Positions 23,457 to 33,559 of a stretch of DNA of 64,000 nucleotides are shown here, in pieces. The notes beneath the pieces were generated by a model. It was not told the origin of the DNA. It was given only the letters and a program-made list of their open reading frames with translations, and ran no database searches. The translations under genes and the position numbers were made by a program. The stretch's first letter is position 1; each line of letters opens with the position of its first letter. Source of the stretch: Takakia lepidozioides (Eukaryota > Streptophyta > Takakiopsida > Takakiales > Takakiaceae); NCBI GenBank assembly GCA_030704615.1, contig CM060734.1, positions 12,030,001 to 12,094,000 of the forward strand, given 5' to 3'.

Positions 23457-23634
23457 TGTGTGGACTAGTGACTGCCATAGTGGGCAGCATAGTGGCAGCC
23501 TAGTGACTGACTAGTTATAGCCTAGTGGTTGGACTAGTGGTGGACTAGTGGTGGACTAGTGTGTGGCGTGCACATGTATTGTGTGGTTTTGGACAGCAAT
23601 GTAGTTGTGTAGCGATATGTATGCGCACGACAGA
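23457..23634 (+). repeat. Truncated second LTR in tandem
   Basis: TGTGTGGACTAG and the following ~178 bp match the first part of 22939-23455 with small deletions. Similarity stops at gcgcacgacag (23634), where a minus-strand LINE tail begins. The tandem LTR-LTR arrangement is unusual for a standard insertion. Confidence 0.75.
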
Positions 23635-23635
23635 G

Positions 23636-24117
23636 TTAATGTCTCCATAGACCAAGAACATCTGGCCTTCCATAGATGCCATAGAGTGGCCTCCCCGAGT
23701 GCTTCAAAAACCGGACACTCGACGGCGATGGACTTAGCATTTTTGTCATAGTTGAGAAGTAGCACAACCCGATTGGATGGGAAAGGTTCCCAGGCACTGT
23801 ACAAAGACGCTACTAAAGGCCAGATCAGCAGTGAAGCCTGACAGTGGATGAGGCAGTGCTTAAGTGTCTCAATGGAACCTAAGTGGCAGCAAGAGCAGAG
23901 TAATGCCTCTGGAAAATTCAGGAACCGATCCACTTTAAAGCACTCTATTTGCAATCTGCCACAAGAATGCACTGACTTTGGTTGGTTTTTTCTTATCCAA
24001 ATTAATTCGTAAGTTGTTTTTTTTTTTTTTTTTTCTTCGGTTAACCCTTAAGTTCCCAAGCGACCTGAATCGGGTCACTTCGAATTTGCAGTTCGACCTA
24101 ATTTTTGCAGATATCAT
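23636..24117 (-). pseudogene. LINE ORF2 C-terminal zinc-binding region (zf-RVT type) remnant
   Basis: On the minus strand the peptide KKPTKVSAFLWQIANRVL is followed, after a frame break near 23938, by CSCCHLGSIETLKHCLIHC and IWPLVASLY. The order K-V-x-x-F-x-W-x-x-x, then C-x-x-C, then H-x-x-x-x-C is the end of plant L1-type reverse-transcriptase ORFs. 5' truncated; not functional. Confidence 0.7.
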
Positions 24118-25421
24118 CTGATGCCCAACCCTGAAGCTTTAACGACAAGGGATTTGTCTCGAGTATGATGCAAAAAACAAAATTAAAAAAAAACAAAAGC
24201 TACGACCTACAAAAAATATCTTAGATCTCTCATTTACATTTTGGGGCCTGAAAAGGGCTCGTTGACCGTTGACGTGGCAGGTAAACAAGCCCAAAACAGA
24301 TTGCACTCCAAAGGCCATTTTTGGCAGAAATTAGCAATTTTGGAGAAAAACATTTCACCTTGTGGTGTGTGAGCATTACATACACACATCCACCATTGGC
24401 TTTTAAAATTTTCGTAGAAAAAAAAGTACTTCATGTGGAGGCACATTTTCTCTTGTCAATTTTGAGATTTCAACCCCTATGTTATTGCATGCAAAGCAAG
24501 CATAGGTGAAAAAATCAGTTGGACCTGCGATTTAGTGGGGTCATAGCCACCCCACTATTGATTTGGAAATGGTGGGTCTTGGGGCAAGCAAAATTGGATA
24601 AAGCTAGGTTTTGATTTGGTCAAACCAATTTCTTTCTCATTTTTTTTTTGGGACTGATATTTGAGGTCCGGGCCAACGCTATAATCTCACAATTTCCACG
24701 GTGGACTTGGCTCATGTTTTGTTATGTCATGCATAAATGAGCTGGGCCCACTGCTAAGGCTAGAATCTGTGGATGATTTTTGGTAGGTTTCTAGGGGCAA
24801 TTTACTGCAGCTGGGTACCCAAAATTGGTAAAATGTCAAAAAAGGGCTTGGGAACTTAAGGGTTAACATGGAGATCCCTGTTTTTTTTCTTTTAATGAAG
24901 TATATTAGAAGTATATTAGAAACTTCATCAGGCAACGAACTTGAATTCCCATTGGTTCATTGACGTCAACTGTAAAATAATACAAATATCCGAGTCTAGA
25001 CTCGAGGTTTGGGAGATGCCGGGCCTGAACATGCATGCACGCATGCATGTGGTCATGGGCACATTCATAGGTGCCATACTCTGTTCTTCCTAAACCCTTC
25101 TCTCTCTCCCTTTCTCGATCAGTAAAAGCCACAGCGCTCTCTGTTTTCTGTCACATTCTTCAATAAAAGAGACTATCGTCTGCCTCACACTGCGTGCTGT
25201 TTCTCCTCCGGAAATCTCAAAATTTCCCAGTCCTACACTGTACTGATCACATACATAGCACGTTTGTCTCTGACACGGCATTGATGCTTAGGATTCGGCA
25301 GTCAGCCGGGGGCTTCGTCAGACTAGCATGGTCGGAAGGGGATTGCGTGCGGGAGCAGCACATGTGAGGCTGTAGGGATTGTAAAATCAGGAATTTCACT
25401 TCAGCATCTTCATTTGGCGCA
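24118..25421. other. Intergenic; probable promoter and 5' UTR of GOT1 at right end
   Basis: No protein domain recognised. The last ~350 bp are pyrimidine-rich (tctctctccctttctcgatc near 25103) as in many plant leaders. A perfect TGACGTCA box (bZIP-type site) is at 24961-24968, 0.46 kb before the GOT1 ATG. No clear TATA box seen. Confidence 0.4.
24961..24968. promoter_or_regulatory. TGACGTCA bZIP-type element upstream of GOT1
   Basis: Perfect 8-bp palindrome of the CRE/C-box class bound by plant bZIP factors. Its position 0.46 kb upstream of an intact gene fits a promoter element, but one 8-mer can occur by chance. Confidence 0.25.
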
Positions 25422-28400
25422 ATGGTCGGCTTCGAGATGAACGACCGGAAAAGTAGGCGACCACTCCTGCTCGTCTCTGTCTCTGCTCCTATCTCGCTGC
25501 ATTAGTTTTAGTAGATCTGTATCGAAAGAATCTAGAGTTGTTGTCACGGTTGAATGTCTCATCTTCGATTCTTGAGGAAAATAGCAGAGGAGATTTGGTG
25601 CTTAGTTTTCAAAGTAATTTTGTTGCTTCAATACTAGTTAGTGTAGTCACTAATGTGATATTAACCTGCGTCAATCCATTAGCTGAAAATGTGGTCGACA
25701 TACAGCTACTATTCAAAGCAGCTTGATGCGAAGGTGGAACCTTTCAGTGTGTTGATTTTCCATCTTTCTTTCGTCTCGTAATCAATGTCGTAATTGACTC
25801 CACATTTGATTTGTGTCCAATCGGGCCTAGTTGATGGTGCTCAGTGAGGCTCTCAATGGCTTTCTCTAATTCCCAGCCAAGCCGAAACTGGACCCTTAGT
25901 ACAGGAAAGCTATCGCTAATTGGAAGGCAGAGATTTGAGCTCAATATACTTTTTGTTTTCATTCAAGGTGTTTCTCGCTAATTGTTTACGGAATTGTCCT
26001 AAAGCTGAACATACATGCACCAGTCTTTTAAGCTAGTAGCAGGAAGCTTGGTTAGTAGTGATTATTAACTGGAAAAATGTTGATCAAACTTACAGGTGGA
26101 TGACCCCATCAAAACACTGTGATCTAATCCTCACTAGCTGATGGTTGTATCTGGATGGAGTATATGAGACATATCATTACTTTTCTTCTCTTATGCTAAC
26201 ACCTGAATCCATGGCATCTGTGAGCTAAACAGGGTGGCCTGGGTGGATGGTACAGAGATTGGGATCGGGCTCACAGGTTTTGGGGTCCTGTTCTCGTTCC
26301 TTGGCATCATCTTCTTCTTCGACAGAGGTCTTCTGGCCATGGGGAATGTAAAGCTCTGCTATATTTGTGTTGGTGTCTCTTTCTGTCACAAATACAGGAG
26401 ACAATGTCAGCCCTGTGGCAACCGGAGATGGAAATTTGGCCTAAGTTCCATGTCCTGGTGCATTAAAATCCCCATAATTGGCTCCAAGGGGGTATATGTC
26501 TGACTGCCTACGACCTGTTCACAACCATCTTGTCTGTGTTAGTCCTGATGGATGCATTTTGAAATGACTTTCCATATGGCTGGCGGGATAAAATTCACAG
26601 AGCATTTCACAGCAAAACTTCACCTGTTTTAATCTTGTGTGACATACACATTTGGCTGACAGGCGTATTGCAGATTCTTTTTGTTGCAGGAGTAACACTC
26701 ACGATTGGCTTCAAGTCAACCATATCCTTCTTTCTCAAGCCTCGCAACTACAAGGTGCTTAATGGTAGCCACAACAGATAACCCTCAGCCAGAATAGCTG
26801 AGATCTCAGGTCTTGTATAAGAATAGGGCATGAGATTACGCTACTTTGAAGTCATGATGATCTGAAAAGTTGAGTCATGCTTATTGACAAATGCTCCTTG
26901 AATCTGGGGGTACATGCAGGGGTCCATATCATTTGCAGTAGGCTTCTGCCTGGTTCTGGTTGGTTGGACGGTTGTGGGCATGCTGCTGGAGGCATATGGC
27001 TTTATCGTTCTTTTCAGGTAAGCTGCACCTGGCCATATGTGCTCACAATGTTGGCCATGATTTGCCTCAAGGTTCTTGCATAGCCAGCCTTCACAAGGAA
27101 CAGTCTAGATTGCTCTCTTCTCTCTCTCTCTCTCTCCATCCCTGTTCTCCCCTCCTACACCTATCTTGGCGTTGAGTTTTCCTCCAACTGTAATTGGGAA
27201 GCACATATTCAAAGAGTGGTTCAATCTGGCAAACGCAAAGTGCTGGGGCTCACTAAATTTTTCCACTGCAGAGGGATCAACTCTGAAGTAAAAAAAACCA
27301 TGCTTTGCCGCGTTATCAGGCCGGCCTTGGAGTATGCATCTGCTGTATGGGTTGATAACTCCAACCAGGCTAAGTCTCTTGAATCCATCCAAGTCGGGGT
27401 GCTCAAGGAGTGCATGTCAGCATGCTCCAAAACAGCTAATGTGGCTGTTCGGGATGGGTTTGGCATTCCTCCCTTAAGCTCCCGACGCGATGAATTCAAA
27501 AATCAGATGGTGGGGTCAGCTTCAACGGATGGCTAATACCAGATATCCTAAGTTGATCGATTCTATATCTTGGAAGCAGGAACACCCTGTCAAACAGGCT
27601 AAATCCTGGCGGAAAAGGGTAGAAGAGATTTTCAAGGATCTGCATCTTAGTCCACTAGCCATGACCCTGCTGGATAAATCTGGCTTAGAAGCTGAAGTTT
27701 CCAAAGCAATGTCTATTGCCAGGAAATTGTCTGAAGAAAATGAAGTTAGGCAGAAAACTTCCCTGAACCTGTTCCAGTCTGTGACATGGGTGAGGCCATC
27801 ATGGATGACCTCAAGGGTCTACCACCCTCGGCACTAGACTGAAATTCAAACTCAGGGCGGGTAGCCTACCTTTGAACAACAAACAGTCGCAGAGAGGAAA
27901 GGGGGATTGTAAGTGCCCGTTGTGTGGGCAACCTGAAGACAATATTCACTTCCTGTTTCATTGTCCTGGGTACTCTCAACAACGGGACACCCTCTTCAAT
28001 GCCATCAAGGAAATTGTGCCTGTACCTCTGTTTAACAACTTCGAAAATCTTGAGGCTGAGCCAAAAGCCCAGGCCCTTTTGGGGTCTAGCTATTGGGCAA
28101 ATCACACACATCAGATTGACGCTTGTGTGAAGGGATTTCTGGAGGATATCTGGAAATCTCGGATCAACTGTTTATTCCAAGGTAAATCATACTACCGGCG
28201 TCAGCCCCTGACAAAGGTAGTTTCTGTCCCTTTATGTTCCGCTCAAACTGGGCGCGGGGTCAATGGCCACAAGGCTACGGCAAACAATGTCTTATGAGTA
28301 CATTCTCTCTCCATTGGCAGTGTGTAAGGTTCTTCTGGCTCCTCTGACTCTGTGCCCTGCTTCCATTTTGCAGTGGCTTCTGGCCAACGGTGGTGGTATT

Positions 28401-28867
28401 TCTCTATAGAGTCCCTGTTCTGGGCTGGTTTCTTCAGCAGCCTTTCTTATTGGCGGTGAGATATCAAGACACTGCTATACCATGGCCGTAGTCTTTTCTG
28501 ACTCTTGCTCCTTCCATTTATTCTCAGGCATATGAAGTTCGTTTTTCATTCTTTCTATCCCTTGAGCAGTAGTTGCTTTGGGGCTGCTTTCTGGCTCTGG
28601 TTTTGTCTCCTCTCCCTTGTTTTTTTCCCTTGTTTTTTTTCCATTTTGTCCCATAAGCTCTTCGAGCTTTCCGCGGCCGTTATAAAGTACCATTTCATTT
28701 CATCTCATTTCTTTCTTTTCGCTGATTTGCCTCACTGCTTGAGAATCTTGATTAACTGGATTATGTTGGAAATGACCACAAAGTGAAAGAGAAGCTGACT
28801 AAAGCACCTGGTGGAACTGTTGTGGCAGTTTTTTGACCGGTTCCGAGAACGAAGGGTGCCTGTTTGA
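25422..28867 (+). CDS. GOT1: GOT1 vesicle-transport membrane protein, six exons, apparently intact
   Basis: Six exons join in frame to 140 codons, the usual GOT1 length: 25422-25452, 26256-26347, 26674-26754, 26920-27017, 28374-28455, 28829-28867 (TGA 28865-28867). All five introns have GT and AG ends. The protein begins MVGFEMNDRKKIGIGLTGFG and ends RFRERRVPV. It shows the family landmarks: N-terminal E-M-N-D-R-K-K, F-F-F-D-R-G-L-L-A-M-G-N (30-41), G-F-K-S-T (53-57), L-L-E-A-Y-G-F (90-96), F-W-P-T (103-106) and V-L-G-W-F-L-Q-Q-P (116-124). Four hydrophobic segments lie at ~12-32, 39-61, 69-91 and 94-120. Got1/Sft2-family proteins act in ER-Golgi and endosome-Golgi vesicle fusion. Exons are only 31-98 bp, so simple frame scans miss the gene. 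Intron 4 contains a LINE fragment. No stops or shifts were found. Confidence 0.93.
27120..28300 (+). mobile_element. LINE ORF2 3' fragment inside GOT1 intron 4
   Basis: Three overlapping frames (27216-27536, 27490-27837, 27872-28297) carry the end of a non-LTR reverse transcriptase: LGVEFS near 27168, RPALEYASAVW near 27320, then a zinc-binding tail CPLCGQPEDNIHFLFHCPGY near 27918-27970. Frameshifts separate them. The fragment is in the same orientation as GOT1 and occupies most of the 1,356-bp intron, leaving both splice sites intact. A second, shorter copy of its end is at 30398-30735. Confidence 0.85.
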
Positions 28868-29790
28868 TGGCACCAAAGCTTTTGCTGCAAGTTCTCCGGA
28901 AGTTGAGTCTTCCGGATGTTACGTAAACATTCCAGCATGCTTTGCTTCATTTTTCCATGGGTGTAAAATGTAGATCCGATTAATTTGTGAAGTGCCAGAG
29001 CTAGAGTTGTCTTCATCAGAAGCATTACTCATTGTGGGCAAGCTCCCTCTCTCTTTTACAAACCCCCACCCCCCCCACCTGCACATCTGCAAGCAACAAT
29101 ATATCAACTCTCTTTGTCAGTTATCCTAGGCTGCAGTGGCAGTTTCAAGCTTGGTGGTAGAATATCCCACAACAATCCCTGGAATGCAAGATACTCAGCA
29201 GTAAGGAATTTGGCCATGGTCAGGGTCAACGAATTTGACTATATATATATATTTATATATGCATATGTTAACTTTTTTGTTTGGTCTTTTTGTTTTTTTT
29301 GTTTTTTCCAAAGAGGGGACAGCGGCCCTCAAGAAATATCATTTATAAAGGGGAAAAAAAAAAACCACCAGGGAGTCATGGAGTATATACACTTCGCGTC
29401 TCAAGAGACAAAGAGAACAGTCAAAGCGAGGAACGATAGAGCTCAACACAGGGGGTGCAACCAGAGATGCAACCAGAGAATATAGAAGTTGTGTGGAGAG
29501 GAAGTGAGGGGAGAATGAGTCTCCTTGGATACCCCCCCTCCCCTTTTTCATTATTCCACGACACGTGGAGAAGGAGGCCATTGGTTGGGTGGGGGTTATT
29601 TTTTACCGCGATTTCTGTGAGGTCGTTGCAGAATGTTTTCATAGGCCTTCCTCTGGCTTCAGGATCATTTTATTTTACAAAATTAGCTTTTAGGAATTAT
29701 TCTGACACCTACTTAAACTCGTTTAGGGTGAAGGGTTTAGAACTACGTTTTATTAGTAAACCTCGTTTAGTGTTGCTTTGATTGTTGCAG
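28868..29790. other. GOT1 3' flank; no gene recognised
   Basis: Contains the likely 3' UTR of GOT1, a TA-rich run near 29240-29265 and T-rich runs near 29277-29307. No convincing coding frame. Confidence 0.4.
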
Positions 29791-29792
29791 AA

Positions 29793-30297
29793 TGACAGAG
29801 GGCCAGAACGATGAACGTCATGGAAGAGATGACCCCAATGAACATGGACCTTCCCCTAAGAAAATCAAAGGGTAAAGGCAAGACTTGAATAAGGAAGTAT
29901 ATGGTGACCCTGGTATACTTGCAGAAGAGGGCTGGGAGGATGTTCCGGAAGAGTTCAGGTGGCCGATGGCGAGATGCAAAAAATTCGTGAAGTGGTACCA
30001 CATCAATCGATTGTGGCCTTTAGATAGGCATGACGTGCAAACCCGAAACAATTACACAGAATCCAGGTCTTGAACGAAAAGGGCCAACTCCCGTACACCT
30101 TGGCAGCCATGTTATACGTGGAGGTCATACTGTTGCGTTCAGTGAATTGGCAAACTGCTAGTAGGAAGAACGCAAGGATGCTATACGATTTGGAGTACAT
30201 CCCGGACACGTTTGGAATACAACCGGCTGCAACGTTAGAAGAACAACTGGTGGAAAGAGACCAGCGAATCAGGACCCTGCAGGACCGACTAGACTGA
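29793..30297 (+). pseudogene. Broken ORF of unknown function
   Basis: ATG at about 29791 opens a polar, basic N-terminus with a possible nuclear signal (PSPKKIKG) and stops after 27 codons at TAA. The same frame continues (DLNKEVYGDPG, EEFRWPMARCKKFVKW) to about 30040. A frameshift leads to a second piece at 30070-30297 (TLAAMLYVEVILLRSVNW, then a coiled-coil-like LEEQLVERDQRIRTLQDRL) ending in TGA. The composition is protein-like, but no family is recognised. A retroelement gag or a captured gene fragment is possible. It runs directly into the LINE fragment at 30398. Confidence 0.45.
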
Positions 30298-30397
30298 CAA
30301 AAACTATGCATAGCCGAGTTGGAAGTTAGATTGCAAGACATGCCTCCAAACAATGAAGGCACTGTTGTCCACAATGAGGATCGAACAAACGTTGTGG

Positions 30398-30735
30398 ACA
30401 GAAGAAAACTTCCCTGAACCTGTTTCCAGTCTGTGACATGGGGGAGGACATCATAGATGTGCTCAAGGGTCTATCCCACTCTCGGCACCAGACTGAAATT
30501 TAAACTCGGGGCAGGAAGCCTACCTTTGAACAGTAAACAGAAGCAGAGAGGAAATGGAGAGTGCAATTGCCCATGGTGTGGGCAACCTGAAGACAATATT
30601 CATTTTCTGATACACTGTCCGGGGTTCTCTTACCAAAGAGACGCTCTCTTCAAATCTATCAAGGGAATTGTGCCTATACCTCTGTTTACCAACTTTGAAA
30701 GTCTCGAGGCTGAGCCAAAACCCCAGCCCCTTCTG
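30398..30735 (+). mobile_element. Second LINE 3' fragment
   Basis: Closely matches 27750-28085 of the intronic LINE (CPWCGQPEDNIHFLIHCPGF). It is truncated at both ends and followed at once by a run of about 30 T residues. Confidence 0.85.
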
Positions 30736-30737
30736 CT

Positions 30738-30738
30738 C

Positions 30739-30772
<34 letters not shown>

Positions 30773-31380
30773 CGGTTTCGTCATCTCTTCCTCTCTTCCC
30801 TCTCTCCCTCTCACTTTTGGTGTGCTTCCGCCAAAATCTTTTCTCTCTCTCTCTAATCTTCTCTGTAAAAACACATTGAGTCTAACTGGCATCCATGTAT
30901 CCACTGTAAGAAAGCAAGCAGCCAAAGAAGGAGCAACGAGAATGGTTGTCCCACCTCTAGAGTCTATAATTGTAGGGTTCCACCAAGCAGAGGCAGAAAG
31001 CCAGAGTGATTGCCCTAAAGAAGCAATTTTCCTAGCGTTAAGCTTGTGCTCTTGCAATAACAGAATACTATTGAGAAGTAGAAGAGATGAGGCCCAATTT
31101 CTTATTCTACTGCGCTTAGGCACGGATGCCTCGGAGCCAATTCCCCTGATATTCCTAGAATACACTTTCCAACTCATGGAGGCAGAACTGTAAAGCCCGT
31201 GATTGGGTCACGATTTGATGGCTGGAGGGGGGTAACTTTGAACGTCAGTCGGGGGTCGGCAGGAAGAAGAGAAGGCATCCATTTGTAACCCGGTGGAGCC
31301 AAAACTTTCAAGGAGCCCACAAACCAAATATTGACACAGTCAGGGCATGAGACAGCAATCTCCATAAAACCCCGGACTGA
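30738..31380 (-). mobile_element. LINE 5'-region fragment with poly(A) tail, minus strand
   Basis: Reading the minus strand, 31378-31180 resembles the end of a LINE ORF1. 31177-30880 encodes the start of an apurinic-type endonuclease domain (WKVYSRNIRGIG, then SILLLQEHKLNA with the catalytic E, then WWNPTIIDSRGGTTIL). At 30880 the similarity ends. A CT/GA-rich stretch and then a poly(A) tract (T run 30740-30770 on plus) follow. RT and 3' sequences are absent. Endonuclease assignment rests on the N-x-R-G and Q-E-x-K-L pattern. Confidence 0.65.
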
Positions 31381-31572
31381 CTGGCCTCCACCAAAAGAGG
31401 CTTTGGCAACTACAAGTACAAAGTAATGAAAATAGTAAAGAGATGGAGAGGAAGAATAGAAGCCCGACCAAGCAAGATCTAATCCTGATCTATGCTATCA
31501 ACTGCCAGACTTCTCTCAAAGTGCCTCGCTCTGCATGATGGTAAGGTGTAGGAGGTATATCTATGTCCAGAA

Positions 31573-31689
31573 ACCTGCCACAGCCAAAGCTTCGAGTTGG
31601 CCCGGCGGCCAGTTTGGGAGTTAGGCGCGCACATCAAATCGAGTAACTATGACTTGAAGGGGAGCTTACGGAAGTGAGGTGCGCGACAG
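31573..31689. repeat. Dispersed ~110-bp repeat, copy 2 (partner at 5154-5263)
   Basis: Begins agccaaagcttcgag and ends gtgcgcgacag. Same orientation as copy 1 and over 90% alike by eye. Confidence 0.8.
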
Positions 31690-33010
31690 CATATATACAA
31701 CCATGCAGGCACCCAATTCTCTGATCAACCATCTATCACAAGGATTCCCCCCACAACCTTCACCGCATGTGCCCTCTCCCTACAGCAAAGAACCCATCTG
31801 GTATTCTTTTCGTCTCATAGCTTACAACATTACACGAACACAATTACTTCCTAAGGTCACGTACTTCTTTTATTTATGCAAGTGCACATCAACAATCCAC
31901 AGCCAAGCATCAACACTCCGTCCAATAACAAGGCTTAGCTGCAGAGGGCTTGCCCACACTCTCTTATATCAAACCCACATTACCGGTTTGCACAATACGA
32001 TAAATTCTCATTGTAGCCCTTTCAACACCAACAGAATTCCCTACATCTCCAGCGATTCTACCGGCTACTTGCCTATCTCCACACTGTCCTTGAGAGAATC
32101 ACACCATAGTATGTTGAAAGCAACAAAACCCGCCTCCGAAGATGTCACGTACACACTCCTCCCAAAAAGACTGCTCTTGCCGCCATCCCCCTGGCACCAC
32201 GCACAACCACGATTATTACAACCTAATGTGTTTTACCTGATTCCCCTCATATCGTGCCACAAAGGTGACTCCCCTCTCCCTTACATCACAACAACAGCCC
32301 CTACTGCTCCATCACACTTCATAACACACCCTCATCCCCCAAATGGGATAACTACTCCGTCTCTCTGTAAAATCCATTCTCCCAAACATTCTCTCTTAAC
32401 TGTATATGCCACAACCACATTGTCACTCACCAATATCTTAACCGCCATGTTAACGTCGCCCTGCTACATCCACGCATACACGGCCCACTGTCACATAAAA
32501 CTAACGCCCATATTCAACATGCATAGCCCCCACTAGCATTACATCTATCATTACTTCCTCAAACTCGAATTATTAGCTCTGCCCGCCACAAAGCCAATCT
32601 CTCCTTCTGCACACAAACCACCTCTTCGTCTACTCCCCACTGACGGGGCCACCACATCACCCTGCACAAGGATTAAACTCCCCCATCCCTTCCATCATGT
32701 TAATAAGACACAAATACTGTCGTTGCGTACTCTGCTAACGGCCACACTTAAACCCCTCCGATGCCCAAGCCGGCACCACAATAAAAGCTATCACCCCTGC
32801 GTTATAATCTGCCTCCTCATACCGGCCGCCACGTTAAATGTGCCCCTCTCTCTCACCATTCTTATATATCCCCACAACACCAGCTACAAGAACTCATCTC
32901 CTCCTAGCTTCACTCACGTTGATCACACTCTCCTCCCAGCCGTTTCTCCATCTCTCTCCCTGTTCAGGGTATCACTACGTATATCTAGTTCTAAATCCTA
33001 TAGCATTCAA
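31690..33010. other. G-poor, C/A-rich island
   Basis: Starting exactly after the dispersed repeat, the plus strand is strongly depleted of G for about 1.3 kb (some 60-base lines carry only 2-5 G). The 285-codon plus-strand frame at 31679-32536 exists because G-poor DNA has few TAG/TGA stops. It is Thr/Ser/Pro/His-rich with no domain, so it is not called as a gene. Confidence 0.5.
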
Positions 33011-33051
33011 AAGCAAGCTGGTGTGGGGCTCAGAATTGACGTGTCTGTCGA

Positions 33052-33315
33052 TTACAAGGACATGCGGTTTGTTACACCAAAGGTGTACACGCTGGGATTT
33101 TTGTAGGTGAGCAAGGCCAGCCCTGAGTGTTTGTGCTTCTCCGTTGGGGCAACTTTGCTAAAGTGAATCTGTGCCAAGTTGTCTTTGCCGAAGATACTGC
33201 GAAACGCAGCTTCCGTCGCGGACTGAGAGTGCAGCTGGTTGAGATTTTTTACCACTAATGTAAGTGCGTCGCGTTCTGCTACCGCTTCCTGAGGTGTCGC
33301 TATAATCCCAAGCAT
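33052..33315 (-). pseudogene. Short ORF with RRM-like pattern
   Basis: 87-codon minus-strand frame. LTLVVKNLNQLHSQSATEAAF, then FGKDNLAQIHFSK, then HSGLALLTYKNPSVY have the spacing of an RNA-recognition motif (RNP2-like TLVVKNL, RNP1-like HSGLALLTY). Some plant LINE ORF1 proteins carry RRMs, and LINE pieces lie nearby. Isolated and probably a fragment. Confidence 0.3.
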
Positions 33316-33559
33316 ATTAGCCCATCAATTGCGAGGCTGTGGCTTAATCAGGGTGTGGCCGACTCAAATTCGGACCAAACACAAATTTTTAATGAAAAAT
33401 AAAATAAAAATAAAAAATAAAAATCTTCGCTCAATATTGCAAAACTCTCTATGAAGAGTGCATGAAGTTGGAGACAAATCCACTTTGGAGTGCAAATGAA
33501 GCGCAAAAATCATGGTTTTGGGTCCAAATGACTTTTGATTGCTCTCAAATTTTTGCACG

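Noticed and set aside
31679-32536. 285-codon plus-strand ORF as a gene
   Set aside because: The frame is open because the strand is G-poor (few TAG/TGA). Composition is low-complexity and no domain or supporting structure is seen.
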